Assembly (NCBI GenBank): GCA_947311825.1
Contig: CAMZLY010000168.1
Span: 1 to 33,406, forward strand
Source of the DNA: an uncultured bacterium
GTDB taxonomy: Bacteria; Verrucomicrobiota; Kiritimatiellia; UBA8416; CAMZLY01
DNA: 33,406 nucleotides
Direction of reading: 5' to 3'
Shown: piece after piece, positions 11,382 through 19,785 of the stretch
Layout of the letters: the number at the start of each line of letters is the position of its first letter
How positions within the stretch are numbered: position 1 is the first letter of the stretch
Notes under the pieces: generated by a model
What the model saw: only the letters and a program-made list of their open reading frames with translations
Told to the model about the DNA's origin: nothing
Database searches by the model: none
Translations under genes and position numbers: made by a program

Positions 11382-13214
11382 ATGTATAAAAATAAAACAA
11401 TCTTAAAGTATACTTTAAATAGCCTTCTACCTGCTGTTTTTGCGATTATATTCATATTATTATCAGGGTGTTCAAGCCTGCCTAAACTTGACATAGCACT
11501 TACACGGTCCTATAAAATGCTTGCACCTAACAGGACAAACAGCAAACAACCCATCGCATCAACATACACAGATGTTGCCAGTATTGTATTTCACGAAAAC
11601 AAGAGCAGCAACATCATGCATTACGCCACCATTCTTGATACTGGTGACGATGCACTATTAGCCCGTACTCACCTTATACGTGCTGCAAAAAAAAGCATTG
11701 ATATACAAACTTTTATATGGAAACGAGATCAGACTTCTGATTTCCTGTTTGCAGAACTCTTAAAAGCCGCCGAACGCGGTGTACATGTGCGGCTTCTAAT
11801 TGATGCACTCAATTATATAGCCAAGCCGAAACAGCTTGCACGCATGGCCACTGCTCATGAAAATTTTGATATATGTCTTTATCGCCCAACTGCCGATGTT
11901 GTCTGCAATACAAAAATCAACACTATAAGTTCTGCGGTCTTCAGATTGCGCCGATTCAATCGACGTATGCACAACAAAACATTTATTGTTGATGGAAAGA
12001 TCGGTATTACTGGCGGGCGCAACTACGAAGGAAAATACTTTGACCGTGATAGTAAATTTATATTTAAAGACCGTGATATGCTGCTCATCAGTCCAGTTAT
12101 AACAAATATGACGGTTTCATTTGAAAAATTCTGGAACAATAATAAATCGGTTAATTTACTACAATTTACTGATGTACAAAAACGTTTAGGATCAATAAAA
12201 GAATCGCCATGGAGCTATAACTATACAAATGATTATTATGATCTCACCAGCATCTCAGATCTTGCAAATACAAATTATCTCGGATCAGTTCGCCCGCAGC
12301 TTAATCTTATAAAAATAGAATCGGTCATTTTTGCAAGTGATACTCCTTCAAAATTTGATATAAGAAAACCAAAGCAAGAAATGGTTAATATTTTAAATGA
12401 AGTCTTGCCTGAAGCAAAAGAATATATATTTCTACAAACCCCATATTTGATCTACGACAAAAAAGCAAAGAGAATAATAAAAAAACTACGTAAAAAAAAT
12501 CCTGATCTGAAGGTAATATTCTCCAGCAATAGCCTTGCTGCCGCTGATCACGTAAATGTTTTTGCCCTTTCATATAAATATAGAAAAAAACTATACAAAA
12601 AAATTGGACTTGATATTTATGAATTCAAGCCATTTCCAAAAGATATTGAATACTTTGTGCCTCGTTATGTAAAACTAATAAATATACCAATAGAAAAAGT
12701 TGAAAAATATATAAAGGATGATAATATTGCACCTATAAAAAAGAAAGCACCACGCCTCAGTATCCATGCAAAATCGTTTGTAATAGATCATAATATTGCA
12801 CTGATTGGTTCTCATAATTTTGATCCACGCTCAGCCAAATACAATACCGAATGCGGTTTTTTAGTGAAAGATGAATTTTTCTGCAAACTTGTTGCCGACA
12901 GTATGCTCAGAATGGTCGCCCCAGAAAATAGCTGGGTTGTCGGAAAACGTATACAAAAAGAAAATTTAAGGTCAAAGTTCAGCGGTCTTATTGGTTCAAT
13001 CTCATCAGCTTTACCAATCTTTGATGTATGGCCATTCCAATACACTACCGTATATGAACTAAGGGAAAATGCAACTCCGGTAATGTCACGTGATCCTGAT
13101 TTTTACAAAAACTATAAAGACGTAGGTCAATTCCCTGAAGTGGATAGTACCGCTACTGACATTCAAGCAAGCCTTTTTAAAGTATTTGGCGGTTGGTCGA
13201 ACCATCTGATGTAA
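11382..13214 (+). CDS. PLD-superfamily lipoprotein, cardiolipin-synthase-like
   Basis: This is a phospholipase D superfamily enzyme of 610 residues, predicted to sit in the envelope as a lipoprotein (lipobox LSGC, Cys30). It has two HKD half-sites: HNKTFIVDGKIGITGG beginning at H197 and HAKSFVIDHNIALIGSHN beginning at H462. Each has the His-x-Lys-x4-Asp layout and the following Gly-rich loop. Family members with two HKD motifs transfer phosphatidyl groups, as in cardiolipin synthases such as ClsC, or hydrolyse phosphodiesters. The long stretch between the two motifs is Lys-rich. Which reaction is catalysed here cannot be read from sequence. It precedes the Rpn-like gene by 48 bp on the same strand. 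Confidence 0.88.
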   Translation: MYKNKTILKYTLNSLLPAVFAIIFILLSGCSSLPKLDIALTRSYKMLAPNRTNSKQPIASTYTDVASIVFHENKSSNIMHYATILDTGDDALLARTHLIRAAKKSIDIQTFIWKRDQTSDFLFAELLKAAERGVHVRLLIDALNYIAKPKQLARMATAHENFDICLYRPTADVVCNTKINTISSAVFRLRRFNRRMHNKTFIVDGKIGITGGRNYEGKYFDRDSKFIFKDRDMLLISPVITNMTVSFEKFWNNNKSVNLLQFTDVQKRLGSIKESPWSYNYTNDYYDLTSISDLANTNYLGSVRPQLNLIKIESVIFASDTPSKFDIRKPKQEMVNILNEVLPEAKEYIFLQTPYLIYDKKAKRIIKKLRKKNPDLKVIFSSNSLAAADHVNVFALSYKYRKKLYKKIGLDIYEFKPFPKDIEYFVPRYVKLINIPIEKVEKYIKDDNIAPIKKKAPRLSIHAKSFVIDHNIALIGSHNFDPRSAKYNTECGFLVKDEFFCKLVADSMLRMVAPENSWVVGKRIQKENLRSKFSGLIGSISSALPIFDVWPFQYTTVYELRENATPVMSRDPDFYKNYKDVGQFPEVDSTATDIQASLFKVFGGWSNHLM

Positions 13215-13262
13215 AACATGCCAATACAACAGCTAAATTTATTATTGTATTTATTGACTTAA

Positions 13263-14255
13263 ATGTTAAAAAAAAGCATAGTTGACGTTATGAGTAAATC
13301 ACGCACCATTATGAGCTTCGACTGGGCAATTAAAACCGTTTTGCGAGACAAGGCGAATTTTGATGTGCTTGAAGGATTCCTTTCGGCCTTACTAAAGGAA
13401 CGCATAACAGTGCTTGAACTTCTCGAAAGTGAAAGTAATCAGCTAGAACCAGATCAAAAATACAACCGTGTTGATCTGATGGTTAAAGACGAGAAAAATC
13501 GCCAGATTATTATTGAACTGCAATACACCTCTGAAACCGCTTTTCTTGAACGTTTACTATATAGCACTTCAAAAGTCATTGTGGAAAACCTGAAACTTGG
13601 TGATTGCTATCAAAATATAAAGAAAGTTATTTCAATAAGCATTGTTTACTTTAGCGTAGGTGAAGGTAACGATTATGTCTATCACGGCACAACAGAATTC
13701 AAGGGCATTCATACAAAAGACCTTTTACAGGTAAAGGAAGCCGCAGCCCCATACCTCGTAGGTCAACCGCCATCCTCAGCTCTTGATAAAAATGTTTTTC
13801 CTGAATATTATCTTATTCCACTAAGATGTTTTGATGATGATGTCCAAGATGACCTAGACGAGTGGATATATGCATTCAAACATACCGAAGTATTAGATGA
13901 ATTCCATTCATTTAATATTGATGCCCTAAAAACAAAATTGACACCATTTACAATGGACAAAAAGTCATTTAAACTCTACGAAGCACACATGCGTGCTATG
14001 GCATCTGCCGAAGATATGCGCACCACTGCTGAAAATGCCGAAAAAAATGCTCGGGAACGAGGTCTTGCAAAAGGGCTTGAACAAGGACTTGAGCAAGGAC
14101 TTGCAAAAGGACTTGCAAAAGGACTTGAGCAAGGGCTTGAGCAGGGGTTGCTAAAGGGGAGACAAGCAGGACAGCTCGAAGAACGAGAAAAACTTCGTAA
14201 AAATTTAATAGCAGCAGGTCTTTCTCACAATGAGATTGAAAAAATACTGGAATAG
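13263..14255 (+). CDS. Rpn-family PD-(D/E)XK nuclease/putative transposase
   Basis: This is a member of the Rpn/PD-(D/E)XK nuclease family transposases, recombination-promoting endonucleases often found in many copies. Of 330 residues, the N-terminal part contains the fold with DWAIKTVLRD, then RVDLMVKD followed by IIIELQY, matching the Asp...Glu-x-Gln active site of this family. Residues around 267-298 are a run of 4-residue repeats (GLAK, GLEQ), encoded by eight tandem 12-bp units at 14061-14156. The tail LIAAGLSHNEIEKIL resembles the short C-terminal helix motif usual in the family. An alternative start is the ATG at 13290. Despite the name, no terminal repeats flank the gene, so it is not an insertion sequence by itself. 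Confidence 0.88.
   Translation: MLKKSIVDVMSKSRTIMSFDWAIKTVLRDKANFDVLEGFLSALLKERITVLELLESESNQLEPDQKYNRVDLMVKDEKNRQIIIELQYTSETAFLERLLYSTSKVIVENLKLGDCYQNIKKVISISIVYFSVGEGNDYVYHGTTEFKGIHTKDLLQVKEAAAPYLVGQPPSSALDKNVFPEYYLIPLRCFDDDVQDDLDEWIYAFKHTEVLDEFHSFNIDALKTKLTPFTMDKKSFKLYEAHMRAMASAEDMRTTAENAEKNARERGLAKGLEQGLEQGLAKGLAKGLEQGLEQGLLKGRQAGQLEEREKLRKNLIAAGLSHNEIEKILE
14061..14156 (+). repeat. Eight tandem 12-bp units within the Rpn gene
   Basis: Eight degenerate 12-bp units of the form GGACTTGAGCAA or GGACTTGCAAAA run in frame and encode GLEQ/GLAK tetrapeptides. Such in-frame repeats can change copy number by slippage without frameshift, altering the length of the C-terminal helix. Confidence 0.85.
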
Positions 14256-14261
14256 TGCCGA

Positions 14262-15512
14262 TTGCAAAACTTCAAAAAAACTATAGTAATTGGTGGTGGT
14301 GCAACTGGTTTAATCGCCGCAGGTTATGCGGCTAAATCAGGTGCGGACGTAACTCTACTCGAAAAAATGAAACGACCAGGTCGTAAACTATGTATTACCG
14401 GTAAAGGGCGTTGCAACATTACAAATAGTGCACCAATTTCAAAATTCTTTTCCCACTACGGCAGAACAAAAGACTTTCTAAGACCTGCCTTCAACAACTA
14501 CTCAAATACAGATATTATCAATCTACTGGAAACAAACGGTCTTAAAACAGTAAAAGAGCGTGGTGGTCGAATCTTCCCAGCCAACGGCAAAGCACCTGAT
14601 GTGGTGGCAACATTACTCAACTGGACAAAAAAATGTGGAGTAAAAATTGTAAACCAAACTAGAGTAGAAAAATTGATTATTACCGACAACCAGATAGAAG
14701 GAGTCATAGCAAATAATAAAAGAATAGATTGTGATATCGTAATCCTTGCAACTGGTGGTGCATCATATCCTGTTACAGGATCAACTGGCGACGGATATCA
14801 ACTGGCAAAATCAGCCGGACACACAATTATTACACCTCGCCCAGCCCTTGTACCTCTAGAAACTACATCTGATATTGCTGGAAAAATGAACGACCTTAAT
14901 CTCCGTAATATCAATGCCACACTTATTGTTGATGATAAAGAAACCACTTCTGCATTCGGAGAACTAACATTCACCAAACACGGCATATCTGGTCCGGTAA
15001 TACTTACACTTAGCGGAACTGCCGTTGATGCACTACAAGCAAAGAAACATGTTTACATTACAATCGACCTTAAACCTGCACTAAACGAAGCTAAACTTTA
15101 TGCCCGCCTACAACGTGATTTCACCTCCAGAGCAAAAGAACCGCTATTCAGCATTCTGCGTGGACTTTTACCAAAACCTCTTGTTCAAATTTGCATTAAC
15201 CAAAACAAGATTCCAAGTTATACTCTTGGTCAGAACATCTCAACTAAACAGCGAAGGAAAATACTAACTTGGCTAAAGAACTTTAAAATAACTATAACCG
15301 GACACCGCCCATTTGCAGAAGCTATTATCACTGCTGGTGGCGTCAACACAAATGAAATAAACCCAGAAACAATGGAGTCAAAAATAACCGAAGGATTATA
15401 TATTGTCGGTGAACTACTTGACGTACAAGCCGATACCGGTGGTTATAATTTACAAGCAGCATTCTCTACCGGATATCTCGCAGGCTCATCGGTTAGTCGT
15501 AAATTTTTCTAG
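14262..15512 (+). CDS. HI0933/BaiN-type flavoprotein
   Basis: This is an NAD(P)/FAD-dependent oxidoreductase of the HI0933/BaiN family, 416 residues, cytoplasmic. The N-terminal dinucleotide-binding motif is IVIGGGATGLIAAGYAAKSG, followed by LLEK. The family signature GRKLCITGKGRCNITN is complete. ILATGGASYPVTGSTGDGY marks the second FAD-contacting segment, and the C-terminal GGVNTNEINPETMESK...GLYIVGELLDVQADTGGYNLQAAFSTGY closes the FAD site. The physiological substrate of most members is unknown. Translation appears to start at TTG (14262-14264), 6 bp after the Rpn stop with a weak GGAA upstream, giving the expected N terminus of this fold. A weak hairpin GGTAA-TTATT-TTACC (15517-15531) follows the stop. 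Confidence 0.92.
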   Translation: MQNFKKTIVIGGGATGLIAAGYAAKSGADVTLLEKMKRPGRKLCITGKGRCNITNSAPISKFFSHYGRTKDFLRPAFNNYSNTDIINLLETNGLKTVKERGGRIFPANGKAPDVVATLLNWTKKCGVKIVNQTRVEKLIITDNQIEGVIANNKRIDCDIVILATGGASYPVTGSTGDGYQLAKSAGHTIITPRPALVPLETTSDIAGKMNDLNLRNINATLIVDDKETTSAFGELTFTKHGISGPVILTLSGTAVDALQAKKHVYITIDLKPALNEAKLYARLQRDFTSRAKEPLFSILRGLLPKPLVQICINQNKIPSYTLGQNISTKQRRKILTWLKNFKITITGHRPFAEAIITAGGVNTNEINPETMESKITEGLYIVGELLDVQADTGGYNLQAAFSTGYLAGSSVSRKFF

Positions 15513-15535
15513 AAACGGTAATTATTTTACCACAC

Positions 15536-15554
15536 ATAGTTTTGCAAGTGCCTC
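15536..15554 (+). mobile_element. Isolated right end of the MITE-like element
   Basis: ATAGTTTTGCAAGTGCCTC is identical to the last 19 bp of the complete 166-bp copies, but nothing to its left matches the element. It lies between two convergent genes. On the minus strand the tip GA combines with the preceding T to make the TGA stop of the kinase/glycosidase fusion gene. Confidence 0.75.
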
Positions 15555-17745
15555 AACCACAAAACAAATATACCGGCATTCCTGTCAGTTTGATTTTATT
15601 GCCATCAGGTTCTACAACATCCCCGTTTAACATCTGTATCTCTATACATTTAAATGGCAACTCTATTTCAACTGTCGCATCCAGGTTTACCCAGGCTAGA
15701 CACACCACACCTATTTCAGGAACATTATATTTAAAAACATATACGTTATCTAACTCATCGATCTTGATTCTACTATCAAAAACAGAGTCACCTAATATCT
15801 CTAGGTAAATTTTTAATGCATCGTATGCTGGACGCTTACGTAATTTTGATAAGTCGGCATCATCTACAATACCAAAGCCATGCGCAACCATTCTCCACCA
15901 GTAAACTCTTTCGACCATACCGGATGATACAGCTATTGCTATATATCGAATCATAAAACTTGTATAATCCTCTTCACTGACGCTGGGGTCATTATAACGA
16001 ACACCGGGGGAAACATACGGTGCGCCTACCGGCGAATAAACTCCTGAACCTAATAACGGCCAGTTTACTTCAGAAACAATAAGCTTATCATCACATTTTA
16101 AAGAGGTTCTCGCTATTGCTCTAGCCATAACAAATTTATCAAGAGCATCAAATTTACCTTGTCTATTTTCCGGTGCACCGCGCCTATCAACATACAAATG
16201 ATGCGATAAAGCAGCAAAATGAATATTTTTCGGGACTTCCCGTAATGCAGCCATCACAAATGGATACTCAAAATCAATTGCCGAAGGACCCGTAAGTCTC
16301 AAGCCAGACCACTTAGATGCAACATCTGCAACAATATCCATTAACTGTTTTAATTCGGAAAAGCTCCATATCCCCCACTTCACCCTATTAATAGCATGAC
16401 CAACTTCTACATATTCTACAAGTTCCGCTACACAACCTAAAACTTTCTCAACAAATATCCGCCATGCTGCAGAATCAGTAACTGCTATCCTATCCTGAAC
16501 TAATGCAATAGAAACGGTAAATCCTATATCAGATAATTCACGGACAACGCCTATCTTAAACTCACATTGATCTACAGATTCATGACGATAAAACCGCATT
16601 GATACCGGCATTATTCTCAGTTCTTTCAACAACTCCAACTGTTGTCGCCATATTTCTTTACGCGGCTCAATGCTTATACCAAGCCGATCAAGCATATTTA
16701 CTGTTTTTTTGTAACATTCTAACTTTAATTTTTTATATTCTTTTTTTACAGGTAAAAAATCTGCAGCCACAGCACATACAGGCTTAGTTATCCATGAAGA
16801 CGAGTAAAACTTATGCCGATCCTTTGATTTCATGATTACTATAGGTTGTGCAGAACGCTCATCCCATATCCACAAATCACGCGGTGCAGGATATATCTCT
16901 GGCTTTTTCTCTGTATTTCTGTTTTTAAAAGTTTTTATTGGATGACGAAGTTTCCTCGTTGCCGCATGTTTCGCATAACGCCTTCGATAAATAAGTTCCC
17001 ATTTAACAAAATCCTCTGCCGGGACTTTTCCCCCATAATACATCTCTACAAAAACCCGTAATAAATCTGATGGCAGCCATATTCTGGAAATATCACGGGC
17101 ACGTTGTTTGTTAGATAATGTTTTTTCTATATTAGCTCGGTTAAGATCAATAAACTGAACATTACCCCACTTACCGTCACCAATATATGAAAGCATAACA
17201 TTTTGATTACCAAGATCATTATGCTGACAGCCACACCGATGCATATTAGCAACAGCCTCGGCGACGACCTGTAAAAGATTCATAAACTTCCAGCATTCAG
17301 GTTCTTCTTTAAAAAGACGAGAAAGTTCAGTCGTAAAGTCTGATATACCAGCTTGATAAACTGACACAAAATAGCTTTCTAATAATTTCTTGCCCTCCCA
17401 TCGTTCAAGGAACGCAACAGGTTCCGGTGTGCCAACACCATTCTTCTGTAAATGCCTGGCAACCATCCAAGTACGGAGAGCCTTGCTCCCACGTGTTGAA
17501 TCTAACATATTTTTTACTGCCGATTCTCTTCCAAACGACTTCACAACCAAATCAAACAACTGTCCCTGTTCAAAGATTCTAATTCTAATGTTACTATTTC
17601 GACCCACAGCCAACACTTCTGCAGCAGAATCAGCAATAAGGCTTCTTATTTTCGGCAAGTGAATAGACAGCAAGTCCCTATATTGCGAAGCAATAACCCC
17701 ACGATACATTCCTATATCAATTAAATTATCCAGTTCTAATATCAT
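15553..17745 (-). CDS. InaA/Kdo-kinase-like domain fused to glycosidase-fold domain
   Basis: This is an unusual two-part protein of 730 residues without a signal peptide. Residues about 50-260 look like a lipopolysaccharide (InaA/WaaP/Kdo) kinase. LVVKSFG holds the ATP lysine near K69, HNDLGNQNVML gives the catalytic loop with D177, and VQFIDLNRA gives the metal Asp near D200. Residues about 340-720 resemble a clan GH-A TIM barrel. KLIVSEVNW places a nucleophile-like Glu at E559, and the end (LTGMPVYLFCG) resembles a glycosidase-associated beta domain. The strand that normally carries the Asn-Glu acid/base reads VEVGHAIN (446-453), so the pair seems absent and hydrolysis is doubtful. It starts 34 bp after the S8 protease gene. 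The stop codon overlaps the element end at 15536-15554. A role in envelope glycan phosphorylation is inference. Confidence 0.75.
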   Translation of the reverse strand: MILELDNLIDIGMYRGVIASQYRDLLSIHLPKIRSLIADSAAEVLAVGRNSNIRIRIFEQGQLFDLVVKSFGRESAVKNMLDSTRGSKALRTWMVARHLQKNGVGTPEPVAFLERWEGKKLLESYFVSVYQAGISDFTTELSRLFKEEPECWKFMNLLQVVAEAVANMHRCGCQHNDLGNQNVMLSYIGDGKWGNVQFIDLNRANIEKTLSNKQRARDISRIWLPSDLLRVFVEMYYGGKVPAEDFVKWELIYRRRYAKHAATRKLRHPIKTFKNRNTEKKPEIYPAPRDLWIWDERSAQPIVIMKSKDRHKFYSSSWITKPVCAVAADFLPVKKEYKKLKLECYKKTVNMLDRLGISIEPRKEIWRQQLELLKELRIMPVSMRFYRHESVDQCEFKIGVVRELSDIGFTVSIALVQDRIAVTDSAAWRIFVEKVLGCVAELVEYVEVGHAINRVKWGIWSFSELKQLMDIVADVASKWSGLRLTGPSAIDFEYPFVMAALREVPKNIHFAALSHHLYVDRRGAPENRQGKFDALDKFVMARAIARTSLKCDDKLIVSEVNWPLLGSGVYSPVGAPYVSPGVRYNDPSVSEEDYTSFMIRYIAIAVSSGMVERVYWWRMVAHGFGIVDDADLSKLRKRPAYDALKIYLEILGDSVFDSRIKIDELDNVYVFKYNVPEIGVVCLAWVNLDATVEIELPFKCIEIQMLNGDVVEPDGNKIKLTGMPVYLFCG

Positions 17746-17779
17746 ATTAAGCTTTATTTACCCATTAGTAAGGTAGCTT

Positions 17780-19453
17780 TTATTTCTCAGGTAGCTTGTA
17801 ATATAAACTTATCTGCATGTAATTATTTTCCGGATGTGTATCACGATGTTCCTGCATAACAGCTTCTGCTGATACATCAATATTCCCAGAAACTTCTAAA
17901 CTACTCGATGGAACACGAAAACTATCACTAACAGTACGTGCCACAGGAATATTCTGAAAATAAACAGAATATCTGGCACCATCTATATTCACCTCTAATT
18001 TTACCGTTTCAATTTCTTCAGTCCCACGATTTTGCAAAGAAACAATTAACCTAACATCACCCCCATCAATAGTTTCAAGATATGGCGAATTAACCACAAT
18101 ATCATATATTCCCTTCTTATCACGATCCTTCACCCTACCCATATCAATAACTCCAGCCCCTAACTCAGCATCCGGCCCCGGCTTACCACCATCATCACTG
18201 TAATATATTAAAATGCCTAAAGCCTCTGCGGCACTAATCCCGGGTGACTCAGACATTATTGCCGCTATAGCTCCACTAATAAATGGTGCAGCAGCTGAAG
18301 TCCCGCTAAATAAATCCATAGTATTATCAACCCCAGCGGCATTTATGCCCAAACCAGGACCAGAAATGTCAGCCGTATCACCTCGATTAGAGAAAGGTAA
18401 ATGTCGACCGGCTGCATCAACTGCTGGCACCGCAACAACATTATCGTATCCAGCAGGAAAAGATATTCCATAAGATGCATCATTCCCCGTTGCCGCAACA
18501 ATTATAACACCATGCTCAGCCGCATAGTTTACGGCATCACGCAACAAGTAACTGTCCGACCTTGTGCCCATAGACAAGTTTATAATATTAACACCGGCAT
18601 CAACAGCCGTTACAATGCCTTCAGCAACAGTAAATATATTCCCTTTACCATTCTCGTCAAGAACACGAATACCCAAAATCTCAGATGCAGGTGCAATACC
18701 ACGCATAAACTCATTGTTTCCGACAATCAATGATGCCACTGATGTTCCATGCGCACCGGCAGTCGAGGAATCATGTCCATCCCCACCAATCATATCCAAT
18801 AAACTAATATCAGCCTTAGCCAATGCCGAATGATTATTTATTCCAGAATCCAATACAGCAATCTTTACCCCACTACCCCAATCAATATTATCACTTACCC
18901 CCATCCAGGCGAGTGCACCATTGCCGAACATATTATATGCACCTTTAGGAGCTTCCGGATCAAGTATTGGCAATGGAGGATTGTTTATTTCCCTGTTATG
19001 GTCAAATCCAACCGATTGGGGGCCCTCCTCCTGTAATTTTTTTAAGGTGGCGGCATCAGCTCTTATACTAACACTATTCCCCAACGTCATACGGCCTAAC
19101 ACCTTTGCCCCCATAGACTTTGCCAAACGAATAAACTCATCAAGATCATTCTCACTGTAAAAGCTAAGAATATATTCATTGGGTATAACTCCAGATATAT
19201 CACTACCTGATACGTTCGTAGGCGATGTCGTTTTTGTACTAAAATCGGGAGGTGCTGAGCATTTGTCGGACGCCCGCATAACTTCTGTTTCGAAAGATGG
19301 CGATATATATTTATGATGAGCAACGTTATTCACGCTAATATCAGCAGATACAGTTGTGGATTCTGGCAGATCATCATCCTGCAACATACGCAGCCAATAC
19401 CATCCCACCAACGCAAGTACCAACAACAATAATATTATTATATTTTTTCTCAT
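17780..19453 (-). CDS. Membrane-anchored subtilisin-like (S8) serine protease
   Basis: This is a subtilisin-family protease of 557 residues. An uncleaved-looking hydrophobic N terminus (residues 4-22) followed by acidic residues suggests export with a membrane anchor. Residues about 90-155 resemble an inhibitor-I9-type propeptide (YILSFYSENDLDEFIRLAKSMGAKVLG). The catalytic triad is D202 in VLDSGI, H235 in AHGTSVA and S386 in FSGTSAAAP, with oxyanion Asn N324 in ATGND. The C-terminal 100 residues (DGGDVRLIVSLQNRGTEEI and later HPENNYMQI) look like a CARDB-type beta-sandwich used for cell-surface adhesion. It is probably co-transcribed with the downstream kinase/glycosidase-fold gene. Substrates are unknown. 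Confidence 0.93.
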   Translation of the reverse strand: MRKNIIILLLLVLALVGWYWLRMLQDDDLPESTTVSADISVNNVAHHKYISPSFETEVMRASDKCSAPPDFSTKTTSPTNVSGSDISGVIPNEYILSFYSENDLDEFIRLAKSMGAKVLGRMTLGNSVSIRADAATLKKLQEEGPQSVGFDHNREINNPPLPILDPEAPKGAYNMFGNGALAWMGVSDNIDWGSGVKIAVLDSGINNHSALAKADISLLDMIGGDGHDSSTAGAHGTSVASLIVGNNEFMRGIAPASEILGIRVLDENGKGNIFTVAEGIVTAVDAGVNIINLSMGTRSDSYLLRDAVNYAAEHGVIIVAATGNDASYGISFPAGYDNVVAVPAVDAAGRHLPFSNRGDTADISGPGLGINAAGVDNTMDLFSGTSAAAPFISGAIAAIMSESPGISAAEALGILIYYSDDGGKPGPDAELGAGVIDMGRVKDRDKKGIYDIVVNSPYLETIDGGDVRLIVSLQNRGTEEIETVKLEVNIDGARYSVYFQNIPVARTVSDSFRVPSSSLEVSGNIDVSAEAVMQEHRDTHPENNYMQISLYYKLPEK

Positions 19454-19785
19454 TTTATCCCTTAGAATATATTTAAGATAAATATACTTTATTACTCATA
19501 CATTATCAATGATTATAATAAACAGACCTACAAAATCAAAGAAGATCTCAATATTTGTTCACTATCGGCAATTATCATTTATAACAGCCTTATTAATAGA
19601 AACGCCCTGACGGGCACACTAAAACAGATTTTTTCGATAATTCACTATTCGTAGTTCCGCCGTAAGGCGGGATCCTCTCAAAACAAGAATTGCTAGTGTT
19701 CTATCTCCAAACCTTGCATGACTTGCCGCATTATGCAATAATAGATCACTTCAAATATAAACAAATAATTATGGAACTATAGATA
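19454..19785. other. 332-bp intergenic region between divergent genes
   Basis: This gap lies between the divergent S8 protease and nucleoside kinase genes. I see no open reading frame or tRNA in it. It holds two GC-rich hairpins: GCCC-TGAC-GGGC (19604-19615) and CCGCC-GTAA-GGCGG (19657-19670). The second has a GNRA-type loop on the plus strand and flanking wobble pairs. Neither is followed by a T run. A candidate promoter for the kinase is at 19714-19742. Confidence 0.5.
19714..19742 (+). promoter_or_regulatory. Candidate promoter of the nucleoside kinase gene
   Basis: TTGCAT (19714-19719), a 17-bp spacer and AATAAT (19737-19742) resemble a weak sigma70 promoter. TTGCAT and ATGCAA (19733-19738) are inverted copies, which could be a small operator. 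The leader would be about 35 nt. Confidence 0.3.

Noticed and set aside
14061-14156. Repeat run considered as a CRISPR-like array
   Set aside because: Units are 12 bp with no spacers and lie in frame inside a protein gene.
13263-14255. Rpn gene considered as the transposase that moves the 166-bp elements
   Set aside because: The gene has no matching terminal repeats around it, and this family is not known to mobilise elements of this type. Only a 9-mer is shared, which the repeated codons explain.
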